From assembly GCA_035294125.1 (NCBI GenBank), contig DATGLM010000076.1, forward strand, positions 1 through 64,000: a stretch of DNA of 64,000 nt, in the 5' to 3' direction. Below the pieces are notes generated by a model, which worked only from the letters and a program-made list of their open reading frames with translations, was not told where the DNA came from and ran no database searches. A program made the position numbers and the translations under genes. Shown here piece by piece: positions 8,444 through 17,117 of this stretch (position 1 is the stretch's first letter; every line of letters begins with the position of its first letter). This DNA is from CADDYT01 sp035294125 (GTDB lineage: Bacteria > Chloroflexota > Ktedonobacteria > Ktedonobacterales > Ktedonobacteraceae).

Positions 8444-8556
8444 AGCCGACCGAAAGGGATCGGCCTCATAGGCATGAACTGAAGGGGGGACGCTCCATGC
8501 AGGCGGCCTGGGGTTTCAGTTCACGCTTATGGGGCCGGTCCCTTTTCGGCCTGGCT
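8444..8556. repeat. Long imperfect inverted repeat (hairpin)
   Basis: Arms of about 40 bases (8444-8483 and 8515-8556) pair with a few mismatches and one bulge around a 31-base loop. The left arm begins AGCCGACCGAAAGGGATCGG. It lies about 110 bases downstream of the symporter stop and 40 bases before the next gene. The core (GCCGACCG..AAGGG.CGG) resembles the other GC-rich intergenic repeats in this window. Confidence 0.75.
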
Positions 8557-8597
8557 GTCCTTGTATTATCGCTATGTTTGAAGGATAAAAATAGCTG

Positions 8598-9188
8598 ATG
8601 CATCATAACGAATGGTTTTCTGAAGAGAAAGACGAGGGGGGAGCGGAGGAAGCTGGCAGCGATGAACTGCTTTCGGACGAGCAGTTACGCCTGCCGGAAA
8701 GCGCCAGCATCCTTGTGCGCCTGCATGCGGTGCGCGCATGGCTGGAACGCCGTCGGCAGGAGACAACCATTGAGGAGGGCGAGGCCGCGCTTGCCTTGCA
8801 AGAAGCCCTGGCCGCATCCCCTGCTACCGCGTCACAGGAGCAGCCGCGCAGGCTCAGAGAGAGGGAGCAGAAGAGGCGGGAGAAACAGATTCCGCGCGCG
8901 CAGCAGGCCATACTAGCGGCCCAGCAGCGGCGCAGCGCCTACGAAGAGGCCCAGACCGTGCTGGAAGCGTGCGTCGCCCATACCAGCGGCGAGCGCGTGC
9001 TGGTCGAATACTACCTCGCTCTCGAAGACCTCGTACAGGCTCACCTGCAGGCGCCGCAAGAGAGCGAGCAGGATACCTACCCGACTCACTCACCGGAGCA
9101 TCCCATTAAGACTCCCTGGTTGCAGGCGATGGCGGATGTACAGCACCGTATCGAACAGGTCGGCATTCGGGAAAACGCAGAGGATTAA
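8598..9188 (+). CDS. Hypothetical coiled-coil protein
   Basis: The 196 residues are strongly charged, with an acidic first 30 residues (EEKDEGGAEEAGSDE) and long Arg/Glu/Gln-rich helical stretches (about 45-65 and 80-125, with RRLREREQKRREKQ). No signal peptide, membrane helix or enzyme motif is visible and I recognise no family. The frame is well used (GC-rich third positions) and has no overlap with neighbours. It converges with the next gene, the stops being 2 bases apart. The ribosome site before ATG 8598 is weak (AAGGAT at 8581-8586). Confidence 0.6.
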   Translation: MHHNEWFSEEKDEGGAEEAGSDELLSDEQLRLPESASILVRLHAVRAWLERRRQETTIEEGEAALALQEALAASPATASQEQPRRLREREQKRREKQIPRAQQAILAAQQRRSAYEEAQTVLEACVAHTSGERVLVEYYLALEDLVQAHLQAPQESEQDTYPTHSPEHPIKTPWLQAMADVQHRIEQVGIRENAED

Positions 9189-9190
9189 TG

Positions 9191-9721
9191 TCAGCCAAAG
9201 GTAATCGTCGCGCTACCCAGGCGCAGAGTAAGCGATGAGAGATTGACCTGGCCGGTGAGAGCAAAATCGATGTAGCCATCCTGCTGCGACTGCGGCAGCT
9301 CAGCCGGCGAGAGATTCACCAGCTTCGGCGCGAGCACCTCTCCATCCGGTAAAACCAGTCGAGCGAGCTGGTCATATCGAATACCAATCGTTTGCTGCCC
9401 GTTGTTGACCGTCTGCAAGGAGACGCGCACGATATATGTCCCTCCCGGTTTAGTGTCATCCGAGAAGGCGGTTGCCTCCTGCACCTGCGTTACCGTCATG
9501 CGCACCCCCTGCACCTCCACGCCGCGATTGACGGTCAGCGTCCCCACCAGATGCGTAATGCCAACGGTTGGTGTTGATGGGTCGCTCGCCAGGCCAACAT
9601 TGGGATCCTGCTCTTTCGGAGCGAACAGGAAGGTAAATACGACAAGAATGGCAATGATAACAATGCCAATCATTGTCCGTACACGCGGCGATTTCAACCA
9701 CTTTCTGATCTGTATTTGCAC
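9191..9721 (-). CDS. Membrane-anchored protein with immunoglobulin-like outer domain
   Basis: A basic N-terminus (MQIQIRKWLKSPRVR) precedes one helix at about residues 16-33, then an external region of 140 residues. Residues about 70-130 (VRMTVTQVQEA ... GGTYIVRVSLQTVNNGQQTI ... LVLPDGEVLAP) follow the pattern of DUF4352-like beta-sandwich domains. The role is unknown. The protein is probably anchored and faces outward. It resembles in layout the lipoprotein at 13296-13895. Confidence 0.6.
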   Translation of the reverse strand: MQIQIRKWLKSPRVRTMIGIVIIAILVVFTFLFAPKEQDPNVGLASDPSTPTVGITHLVGTLTVNRGVEVQGVRMTVTQVQEATAFSDDTKPGGTYIVRVSLQTVNNGQQTIGIRYDQLARLVLPDGEVLAPKLVNLSPAELPQSQQDGYIDFALTGQVNLSSLTLRLGSATITFG

Positions 9722-9780
9722 GATAATATCCTGATCTTTCTAGATTTTCAGGAGTATTATAGCAAATTATCGCGCTTTCT

Positions 9781-9900
9781 TCACGCCTGCACTGCGCGCA
9801 CTTTTGCCGCCAGTTCATCGAGGTCGAAGGGCTTCTGGAGGAAGTTGATGCTTGTTTCCAGCACGACGTTCTGGTCGGTCGCTCGTTGTGCGAGCGACCG
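9781..9900 (-). pseudogene. Response-regulator receiver domain remnant
   Basis: The minus strand encodes QNVVLETSINFLQKPFDLDELAAKVRAVQA and a stop at 9781-9783. The KPFDLDEL pattern is the end of a CheY-like receiver domain (conserved Lys-Pro after strand 5, then helix 5). Upstream the frame meets a stop at 9931-9933 and the phospho-acceptor region is absent. A short dyad (GGTCGCTCG..CGAGCGACC, about 9877-9899) sits at the broken edge. This is a relic of a larger hybrid kinase or regulator gene. Confidence 0.65.
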
Positions 9901-9990
9901 GGTGCAGGTGGGTAACGTCGGATGGTCATATCATGCATGATAGTAGGGCCGATCCTGGCGGTCGGCCTGGAAGGTGGGGCCTGGGTATAT

Positions 9991-11253
9991 CTATGGTTGC
10001 GGCAAGAAGTTCTGCGAGCCGTAGGAGGCACCGAGCACGTCTTTGGAGGAGGCACCGAGCCAGCGATCCAGTACGGTGGCGTAGACGGAGCGGAAATCGA
10101 CGGTATATTTCAAATTGCCGTTGCTGTCCAGGCTGCTCAGACTGGGCGGCTCGCCATAGACGCCCTTGTTAATCGGCTTGCCCAGCACGAACATGGGCGC
10201 CGCCGTGCCGTGATCGGTGCCCAGACTGCCGTTCTCCTCCACACGCCGCCCGAACTCCGACCAGGTCATGACTACTACGCTATCGGCCTTGCCGTGTGCG
10301 TTCAGGTCGTTATAGAAGGCGGACAGGCTCTCGGCCAGCGTCTGCATCAGGGTAGCGTGCGTCGTTTGCTGATTGGCGTGCGTATCGAAGCCACCAAGTG
10401 TCACATAGCCCACGCGCAGGCCAAGCCCCTGCACAATCGCTTCCGCCAGAATTTTCAGCCCGGCAGCGAACGAGTTCGTCGGATAGGTTACGGCAGGGTT
10501 GTACGTCGCGTCAGCCTGGCGCAACTGTGACGAGCCATCCTGCGCGTTCAGGGCCGTCGTGTCCAGCAGCGCGGCGTAGGGCGAGGTCTTCGGATACGAG
10601 CTATAAAGCTTCATCAGCGCCTGCATGCGGGCGTTGCCCGCGTCCCTGTCGGCGGGGTCGGGATAGACACGATAAGCATTGACACTGGCAACCGTCGGCA
10701 CGGGAGTGCTGATGGATTGCAGGGCCTGCGCCGTCTGCACTCCGACATCCAGCGCCTTGAACGGGTGACCATCCTGGTCAACCCAGCCAGAGACCAGTTT
10801 GCCCAGCCAGCCCTCTGTCCCGTTGCCGCTCAGATCGAGCGTCTGCCAGATGTCCATGGCCTGAAAGTGTGAGAGGCTCTGGTTGGGATAGCCCACACCC
10901 TCGACAATCGCCATGTGTCCTTGCTCCCAGAGCGGCTGCAGCGCCTTCAGACTCGGATGCAGGCCTAGCCGACTGTCCAGCGTCAAAACCTGGGAGTCGG
11001 GAATCGCCAGCGTGGGGCGCATCTGGTGGTAGAGCGGATCGGTATAGGGAATAACCGTATTCAAGCCATCGTTGCCACCCGCCATCTGCACCACAATCAG
11101 CGTGCGATCACTCGCGGCCTGGGCGAAACGCGAACCTTCCAGCGACATGGCCCGTGCCGAGGCAATACCGCGACTGAAAATGGCAGGCATCATCATTCCC
11201 GCCGACACAACCAGCATACCATCCTTTATCAAAGCTCTGCGCGAAAGTCTCAT
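9991..11253 (-). CDS. DUF1501 domain protein, Tat-exported
   Basis: The 420 residues begin with a twin-arginine-type signal (MRLSRRALIKDGMLVVSAGMMM). The body has the DUF1501 pattern: VVQMAGGNDGLNTVIPY, LGLHPSLKALQPLW, VEGVGYPNQSLSHFQAMDIWQT, TLGGFDTHANQQ, WSEFGRRVEENGSLGTDHGTAAPMFV. DUF1501 proteins belong to the alkaline phosphatase-like fold and keep its metal-binding Asp/His residues (GGFDTH, GTDHG). It lies 21 bases downstream of a DUF1800 gene, and the two are a conserved exported pair of unknown biochemical function in many soil and marine bacteria. Confidence 0.9.
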   Translation of the reverse strand: MRLSRRALIKDGMLVVSAGMMMPAIFSRGIASARAMSLEGSRFAQAASDRTLIVVQMAGGNDGLNTVIPYTDPLYHQMRPTLAIPDSQVLTLDSRLGLHPSLKALQPLWEQGHMAIVEGVGYPNQSLSHFQAMDIWQTLDLSGNGTEGWLGKLVSGWVDQDGHPFKALDVGVQTAQALQSISTPVPTVASVNAYRVYPDPADRDAGNARMQALMKLYSSYPKTSPYAALLDTTALNAQDGSSQLRQADATYNPAVTYPTNSFAAGLKILAEAIVQGLGLRVGYVTLGGFDTHANQQTTHATLMQTLAESLSAFYNDLNAHGKADSVVVMTWSEFGRRVEENGSLGTDHGTAAPMFVLGKPINKGVYGEPPSLSSLDSNGNLKYTVDFRSVYATVLDRWLGASSKDVLGASYGSQNFLPQP

Positions 11254-11274
11254 CTTCTTTTCCCTTTAGATTCT

Positions 11275-12999
11275 TCAATTTAACTGGTATTCCGGCGACG
11301 ACATCATCAGGTACAGCGTGCCACGGACACGGTTGAGGGGGTAGCTTTTGCCATCGGTTAAGGTGACCTGCGCGCCGCCTCGGCTCACATCCGGCGTCGT
11401 AAAGTAGTCTATCAGCATGGAGCGACGGTCGCTGTCGAGCGTGCCATCCAGCAGGAACGAGGCGTAATAATCCACAAAGTGCTCCGGTGAGTCGATGTGA
11501 TTGGCGTTCACTACCGCCTGCAGGTCGAGTGGCTGCGGCTGCTCTTTGCCAATCGCGCCCCCGCGCACCAGCAACAGGTCGATATAGTTCAGGCGTGACA
11601 TCCAGGTGCCGCTGTTGAGCCAGAGCGCACTCACCTTATCACCCGGCCACCCACCCACGTTGGGCGGGTTAAACAGCGTCTGCCCCGTCAGCGTCGTAAA
11701 GGATGGCAGCGCCATCCCGCTGCCCTGCAAACCAAGCGCCCGGTAGGCTCCCACCACAAACTCCGTGGGCGACTTGATACGCGCCCGGTACGCCTGCGCA
11801 GACGAGAATTGTGGCGAGAGTAGCAGCGTGCGCATAACCGCCCCTATATTGTGCCCGCTCTCCACGTAGCTGTCGACCAGAGGCTTCAAATCGTCGGTAC
11901 TCGGATTCTCATAGACGAAGAAGGTGAACAGCTTGCGTGAGAGAAACCACGGCGCAGCGGGGTGATTCGCCAGGATGCGTACAACATCCTTATAGTCGAA
12001 ATTGCCGGTTTGCCCCAGGTAATGCTTCACCAGGTTGTTATGGTCCGCCGGGATATAGCGCGAGGTCAGTCCCTCCACGTGCCAGCCGGTCAGAGCAGCC
12101 GCGCCCTCAGAGACATCTTGCTGAGTATAATGCCCCAGCCCGATCGTGAACAGCTCCATCAATTCACGCGCATAATTCTCGTTCGGGCTGTTCTTCCGGC
12201 TCCTGGTCAGGTCAAGGTAAAAGAGCATGGCGGGATCAGCGGTAATGCCAAGCAGAATATTGTCAAAGGTGTCAAAGGCGTGTTCGCGCAGAAACTGATT
12301 CTGGATAATCATACGCATGAAGAAGTTTTTCCCGCCCACTTTCTGGTAACTGCTCGTCAGGACACCGTGCCAGAAGAGCGTCATCTTCTCCAACAACGGG
12401 CGCTGCGTCCACGCCATACGCAGCAGCCACCAGCGCTGCTGGTCGGCAGGCTTGTTCAAATCCAGATTGAGCGTCTTCAGGCGGTTCTCCAGCTCGTCAT
12501 CCGAAACCTGCTGGTAATTGAGCAGGCGCTCAACTGCTCCCTGAAAGCCCAGGCTCTGGTACGTCGCCAGATCAGTGGGGCTGGCTCCAAAACCGGCACG
12601 GCGCAGCAGATGCCCTATCTGTGCGCTGCCCGCTGAAGAATGAAACAGGTTGGAGATGTTCCCATGCTCCGCCCAGTTCAATGCGAGTCCACCCGCCACA
12701 CCAGCCACGCCCAGTCCGGCCATCCCCAGCAGCGAAGCACCCAGCACCTTGCGCCGCGAAACGCCCTGCCTGGAAGAAGTTACAGGCCCTCTCTGCGTTC
12801 CCTGTGTTCCCCGCGCAAACCGGTACGTGGGAGTCGGAGGAATCGTCTGCCCGCTCACAGGCGCTATCGGGGTTGGTGGCACAGCACCCATCTGGCCGGG
12901 ACTTATTCCACCGGCCATAGAAGGCCGCCCAGCCGACGCACCCAGCTTTCGTCTCGGCTCCGTCGGCTGATTATTCAGATCATCATCATTCATACTCAT
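11275..12999 (-). CDS. DUF1800 domain protein, Tat-exported
   Basis: The chosen start (12999) gives 574 residues and has AGAGG 8 bases upstream; the frame is open 81 bases further. A disordered, proline-rich leader of about 80 residues precedes a Tat signal (SRRKVLGASLLGMAGLGVAG). The DUF1800 body shows GHLLRRAGFGASPTDL, MTLFWHGVLTSS, ENYARELMELFTIGLGHYTQQDV and FNPPNVGGWPGDK. The family is exported, is usually coupled to DUF1501 as here, and is of unknown activity. The long leader before the Tat motif is unusual; it may place the RR motif inside a cytoplasmic tail, giving a membrane-anchored form. Confidence 0.88.
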   Translation of the reverse strand: MSMNDDDLNNQPTEPRRKLGASAGRPSMAGGISPGQMGAVPPTPIAPVSGQTIPPTPTYRFARGTQGTQRGPVTSSRQGVSRRKVLGASLLGMAGLGVAGVAGGLALNWAEHGNISNLFHSSAGSAQIGHLLRRAGFGASPTDLATYQSLGFQGAVERLLNYQQVSDDELENRLKTLNLDLNKPADQQRWWLLRMAWTQRPLLEKMTLFWHGVLTSSYQKVGGKNFFMRMIIQNQFLREHAFDTFDNILLGITADPAMLFYLDLTRSRKNSPNENYARELMELFTIGLGHYTQQDVSEGAAALTGWHVEGLTSRYIPADHNNLVKHYLGQTGNFDYKDVVRILANHPAAPWFLSRKLFTFFVYENPSTDDLKPLVDSYVESGHNIGAVMRTLLLSPQFSSAQAYRARIKSPTEFVVGAYRALGLQGSGMALPSFTTLTGQTLFNPPNVGGWPGDKVSALWLNSGTWMSRLNYIDLLLVRGGAIGKEQPQPLDLQAVVNANHIDSPEHFVDYYASFLLDGTLDSDRRSMLIDYFTTPDVSRGGAQVTLTDGKSYPLNRVRGTLYLMMSSPEYQLN

Positions 13000-13295
13000 A
13001 TCGTGTCGCCTCTGCTTAGCATCTGCAAAATCAGGAACCCTTGTGATTCCCGTATGCTCCTGCACCTCCCCATGAGGCACTCACAAGGGTTTTCTTCAGC
13101 CCTTGCCTGTATTCTAACAGACAAAATTCAAGAAACTCTCAAGATACACTCATAAGATGCTCTAGAAACGCGGGCAGTCCGTCGTGATAGCGCAAAGGTA
13201 CCATGTTCTAACAAGAAAAATAGCCGATCCATAAAGTACGTGCTATGATTTTCTAGCTCTGACATATTCGATGCGCTAGAAAAGGAAATAAAGGG

Positions 13296-13895
13296 ATGTT
13301 TCTCCAGCTAAAAAAAATTGCACCCACCGCGATGCTGGCGGTATTACTCTTCCTGCTGGCTGCCTGTAGCTCCAGCGGAAACACTACTAGCCAGGAAAAT
13401 ACAGGGAACGGCTCAACACCACAGGGAACGGCTATCGCTTCAACCACACCGCAGATAGTTACGCCGAAATCTGTCAGCGGTTCGCCGGGCATAGGGCCAA
13501 CGGTTATTTCCAGCCCGACAGCGGTGCCCGGCGGCAAACCCGGCAGCCAGCAAGTTGTACTGGGCGATCGTACTCTGATCATTAGCAGCGTCAGCGAGCA
13601 AAAAGGGACTGGCGCGAATTCCACGCTAGTCACAGTAAACCTGAGCATTCACAATACCAGCGCCAAAACCATTATGAACCAGCCCTCCTTCTACGAATTG
13701 TATGGATCGGGCGGTGATGCCTTTGGCTCTCAGTACAGCAGCTCTGTTAACTTCTACGGCCCCATCGCCGCCAATACCATCCGCAGCGGCACCATCGTGT
13801 TTCAGGTACCAACGGCAGTCGCATCGCAGTTATCCCTGTTCTATCGACCCGAAATTGCCACAGAAACGACCATCATCGCATTGAAAACAGCATGA
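13296..13895 (+). CDS. Lipoprotein with DUF4352-like domain
   Basis: The 199 residues start with a lipoprotein signal (KIAPTAMLAVLLFLLAACSSSGN, Cys at about residue 27), followed by a Ser/Thr/Pro-rich linker to about residue 80 and a beta-rich domain (VVLGDRTLIISSVSEQKG ... TLVTVNLSIHNTSAKTI ... GTIVFQVPTAVASQLSLFY) of the DUF4352 type. AAAGGAAATAAAGGG precedes the ATG. It should be lipid-anchored on the outer face of the membrane. Its role is unknown. Confidence 0.75.
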   Translation: MFLQLKKIAPTAMLAVLLFLLAACSSSGNTTSQENTGNGSTPQGTAIASTTPQIVTPKSVSGSPGIGPTVISSPTAVPGGKPGSQQVVLGDRTLIISSVSEQKGTGANSTLVTVNLSIHNTSAKTIMNQPSFYELYGSGGDAFGSQYSSSVNFYGPIAANTIRSGTIVFQVPTAVASQLSLFYRPEIATETTIIALKTA

Positions 13896-13926
13896 GGTCT
13901 TCCCTACTGAATGCAAGAGCTATGGC

Positions 13927-13971
13927 AAGAATGCAAGGTTTGCCCCTATCTTGAGCAAACCTTGCATTCTT
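13927..13971 (+). terminator. Intrinsic terminator-like hairpin
   Basis: Perfect 16-base arms (13927-13942 and 13956-13971) around a 13-base loop lie just after the lipoprotein gene. Only a short T-run follows (CTT), so termination efficiency is uncertain. Confidence 0.6.
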
Positions 13972-14051
13972 CTTGAGGAAAGGGCTGTATACTATCTGTA
14001 TGTGTATTGAGGGAAAAAGAGCAGAACAAGCTCTAGAGGAGAGATGCAGCC

Positions 14052-15497
14052 ATGAAACGAGTCAGGGCAGGTCTTTTCGGGCCATTCAGACAATTGCCAG
14101 CAATTTTTCTGGCTGTCATTCTGGCAACGACCGCGCTGGCGGCCTGTTCCAATTCCAACGGGCCACAGACCACCAACCAGAATAGCAGCAGCGGTATCCA
14201 TAAAATCAAGCATATCATCGTGATTATGCAGGAAAATCGTTCGTTCGACAGCTACTTCGGGACGTTTCCGGGAGCCGACGGCATTCCTATGAAGAACGGC
14301 GTTCCCACAGTATGCGTACCCGACCCGGCCACAAAGCAATGCGTCAAACCCTATCACGACTCGCAGGATCTGAACGGCGGCGGACCGCACGGTGAAGCCA
14401 ACGCGACCGCCGACATCGATAACGGGAAGATGGACGGCTTTATCGCCCAGGCGGAAAAGGGGCGCAAAGGCTGCCTCGATGTTACCAACCCCATCTGCAC
14501 CAATACAACAAGCATTGATGTCATGGGCTACCACGATGCACGCGAAATCCCCAATTACTGGACTTACGCCGAGGATTTTGTCTTGCAGGATCACATGTTT
14601 GAGTCCGATGCCTCCTGGAGCCTGCCGGCCCACCTCTACATGGTTTCCGCGTGGTCCGCGCATTGCACCAGCACCAATCCACAAAGCTGCAAAAATAATA
14701 TCAAGGGGCCATATACAACGGCGCAGGCTGCGCAGGCCGGGCAGCCAGGCGGCGCGCTCTATGCCTGGACCGACCTCACCTACCTGCTGTTTAAACATAA
14801 TGTGAGCTGGAACTACTACCTGGATCAGGGCACGCAGCCGGACTGCGCCGATGACCAGATGATTTGCAACCCGCCGAAGCAGAGTCCAAAAGTGCCGGGC
14901 ATCTGGAATCCGCTTCCCGGCTTCGTTGATGTCAAGCAGGACAACCAGCTTGCCAACATCCAGCCCGTACAGAACTTCCTGAACGCGGCGAAACAGGGCA
15001 CGCTACCCTCCGTCTCCTGGGTTGTCCCCAACGGGCGCGACAGCGAGCATCCACCTGCCCTTGTCAGCGTGGGACAGGCTTACGTCACCAATCTGATTAA
15101 CGCGGTCATGCAGGGACCCGATTGGAGCAGCAGCGCCATCTTCCTGGCCTGGGACGATTGGGGCGGTTTCTACGACCACGTTGTTCCGCCGACGGTCGAT
15201 GAAAACGGCTATGGCCTGCGCGTCCCCGGCCTCGTCATCAGCCCCTACGCCAGAAAAGGCTACATTGACCACCAGACGCTCAGCTTCGATGCCTATCTGA
15301 AGTTCATCGAAGACGATTTCCTGAACGGCCAGCGCCTCGACCCGGCAACCGATGGGCGTCCAGACCCACGTCCGACTGTGCGCGAGAACGTTCCCATCCT
15401 GGGCAACCTTGTCAACGACTTCGACTTCTCGCAGTCGCCGCGCCCGCCGGTCGTGCTCCCCCTCCATCCCGCGCCCGGCCCCGCCTCAACGCCATAA
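14052..15497 (+). CDS. Lipid-anchored phosphoesterase (phospholipase C/acid phosphatase type)
   Basis: The signal peptide ends in a lipobox (TTALAACSNS, Cys at about residue 34). The core begins IKHIIVIMQENRSFDSYFGTFPGADG, the diagnostic start of the phosphoesterase (PF04185) family that includes bacterial phospholipases C and AcpA acid phosphatases. Later motifs are GYHDAREIPNYWTYAEDFVLQDHMFES, WVVPNGRDSEHP and FLAWDDWGGFYDHVVPP, carrying the metal-binding Asp, Glu and His. AGAGGAGAG precedes the ATG. The enzyme should cleave phosphate esters or phospholipid head groups outside the cell, plausibly for phosphate scavenging. The exact substrate cannot be read. Confidence 0.88.
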   Translation: MKRVRAGLFGPFRQLPAIFLAVILATTALAACSNSNGPQTTNQNSSSGIHKIKHIIVIMQENRSFDSYFGTFPGADGIPMKNGVPTVCVPDPATKQCVKPYHDSQDLNGGGPHGEANATADIDNGKMDGFIAQAEKGRKGCLDVTNPICTNTTSIDVMGYHDAREIPNYWTYAEDFVLQDHMFESDASWSLPAHLYMVSAWSAHCTSTNPQSCKNNIKGPYTTAQAAQAGQPGGALYAWTDLTYLLFKHNVSWNYYLDQGTQPDCADDQMICNPPKQSPKVPGIWNPLPGFVDVKQDNQLANIQPVQNFLNAAKQGTLPSVSWVVPNGRDSEHPPALVSVGQAYVTNLINAVMQGPDWSSSAIFLAWDDWGGFYDHVVPPTVDENGYGLRVPGLVISPYARKGYIDHQTLSFDAYLKFIEDDFLNGQRLDPATDGRPDPRPTVRENVPILGNLVNDFDFSQSPRPPVVLPLHPAPGPASTP

Positions 15498-15576
15498 AAA
15501 TGTCGCGCCATCTCTCCCTCCCAGGTACATATGTGTGGTAGACTGACAGAGATACCGAATACTGAAGGAGAGAGAG

Positions 15577-16560
15577 ATGGACAAGCCAAATATCGTCGTT
15601 ACTTTCCAGGCCCCGCAGGAGATGAAGGCCTTACTGCAAGAGTTGTTGGGGAGTGCTGGAACGCTCATTTTTCTCGATGAGGTACCGCCCGCGCAACGCA
15701 GGGAGACGCTGGAACACGCCGACGTGCTGCTTGCGTGGAACTTCCCACGTGAGATTTCAGCCGGAGAACACCCGTATCTACAGCATGTCAGATTCATCCA
15801 GCTCGTCTCTGCCGGGGCCGATCATATGCCTTTCGCGGAGCTGCCCTCTCAGATCACCATTGCCAGCAACCCCGGCGCGTATGCCGTTCCAATGGCAGAG
15901 CATGTGATGGCGCTGACACTGGCGCTGGCAAAGCGGGTATGTCTCGAAAATGAGAAACTGAAGCAGGGCGAATTTGATCAATTTACCCCCAACCGTCTAC
16001 TCGCTGGCGCGACGGCTGGCATTCTCGGCTTTGGAGGCATCGGACAGGCCACCGCCCATCTCATGCGCGCTTTCCACATGCACATCTACGCCATCAATAC
16101 CAGCGGCGTCACCTCCGAGCAGGTGGAGTTCATCGGCACGCTGCACGATTTGAGGCACGTGCTACGGGCCAGCGACGTCATCGTGATCTCACTGCCGCTC
16201 ACAAAGGAAACCAGAGGGCTGATTGGCAAAGAGCAACTGGATTGGATGAAGCCCGATGCCATCCTCATCAACGTCGCCCGTGGCGCGATCATCGACGAGG
16301 AAGCCCTCTACAACCACGCGAAGAGTCACCCCAACTTCCTGGTCGGCATCGATGCCTGGTGGACAGAGCCATTCTTGCACGGACAATTTCGCATGGAGTA
16401 TCCCTTCCTCGACCTGCCCAATGTGCTCGGCTCCCCACATAATTCAGGGTTGGTTCCCGGCACCATGCCGCAAGCTATGCGGCTGGCAACCGAGAACATC
16501 ATACACTTCCTCAACGGAGAGAAGGTAAGAGGGATGATAGCACGCAACGCTTACGTGTAG
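15577..16560 (+). CDS. D-2-hydroxyacid dehydrogenase, NAD-binding
   Basis: The 327 residues have the formate/glycerate dehydrogenase layout: an N-terminal substrate domain (about 1-95), then VPMAEHVMALTLALAKR, the Rossmann GFGGIGQATAHLMRAF (about 149-164), SLPLTKETRGLIG, LINVARGAIIDEEAL with the catalytic Arg, and the Glu plus His regions (WWTEPF; SPHNSG). The family interconverts 2-hydroxy and 2-oxo acids with NAD(P)H. The neighbours give no pathway. GGAGAGAGAG lies before the ATG. Confidence 0.87.
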   Translation: MDKPNIVVTFQAPQEMKALLQELLGSAGTLIFLDEVPPAQRRETLEHADVLLAWNFPREISAGEHPYLQHVRFIQLVSAGADHMPFAELPSQITIASNPGAYAVPMAEHVMALTLALAKRVCLENEKLKQGEFDQFTPNRLLAGATAGILGFGGIGQATAHLMRAFHMHIYAINTSGVTSEQVEFIGTLHDLRHVLRASDVIVISLPLTKETRGLIGKEQLDWMKPDAILINVARGAIIDEEALYNHAKSHPNFLVGIDAWWTEPFLHGQFRMEYPFLDLPNVLGSPHNSGLVPGTMPQAMRLATENIIHFLNGEKVRGMIARNAYV

Positions 16561-16748
16561 CAGCCTCTATCCCTCCAGCAAATCCTTGCCGGGGCGCAGT
16601 TCCTTCTCGTATCTCCTGGCTCGTAGCGGTGAGTCTTCCCTACCTCAGTCAGTTCGTGCTCGTAGATGAGGTCAATAATCCCAGGAATGTCATCCTGAGT
16701 GGGATTGCGTACTCTGTAGCCTGTTTGCAAACGTTGAAGTGCAGGCAT
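16551..16748 (-). pseudogene. GNAT acetyltransferase N-terminal remnant
   Basis: About 40 residues (YRVRNPTQDDIPGIIDLIYEHE) match the start of GNAT acetyltransferases, where strand 1 and helix 1 contain 'R..T.DD...I..L'. The sequence then shifts out of sense after HRYEPGD and stops; the acetyl-CoA-binding motif is missing. It overlaps the end of the dehydrogenase gene by 10 bases. It is a broken copy or relic. Confidence 0.5.
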
Positions 16749-17117
16749 ACTATCCTCCTTGTCGTCTGTTTCGTTTGGACGAATATCTCAAATCTTCTCT
16801 GTTGCAAAGGCAGGCGTAGAGGCAGTATGAGGCCACCACGAAGAGACAGGCTCGGTGGGATAGAGGGAGAAAGTAGTTGTGAGTGAAGAAGTTTTCTCGT
16901 CGATCACACCATGACCTTCGACTCTCTCTTTGCCCCATAATGCACGCACACGCCAACCATGCAACACTTATCCATGTCACACGGCAGTGACACAGGTTCA
17001 ATCCAGCACGTTTCGCGTATTCGTCGTGTCATTATCAGCAAAGAGACATGTGTGATCAACCTCCTTTTTGGTGAGATAGTGCAATTATAACCGCAAGGAA
17101 GAGGAAATACAAGAGCC
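16749..17117. other. Intergenic region without recognised gene
   Basis: The region lies between the GNAT remnant and the S53 peptidase stop. Frames on both strands lack ribosome sites and family resemblance. A GGTTCAATCC string at about 16995 recalls a tRNA T-arm, but no acceptor or anticodon arm can be built around it. Confidence 0.5.

Noticed and set aside
9922..10530. Plus-strand open frame of 202 codons opposite the DUF1501 gene
   Set aside because: The minus-strand frame has a Tat signal and family motifs; the opposite frame has none and begins in repeat DNA.
16985..17010. GGTTCAATCC resembling a tRNA T-arm
   Set aside because: No matching acceptor stem, D-arm or anticodon arm can be placed around it.
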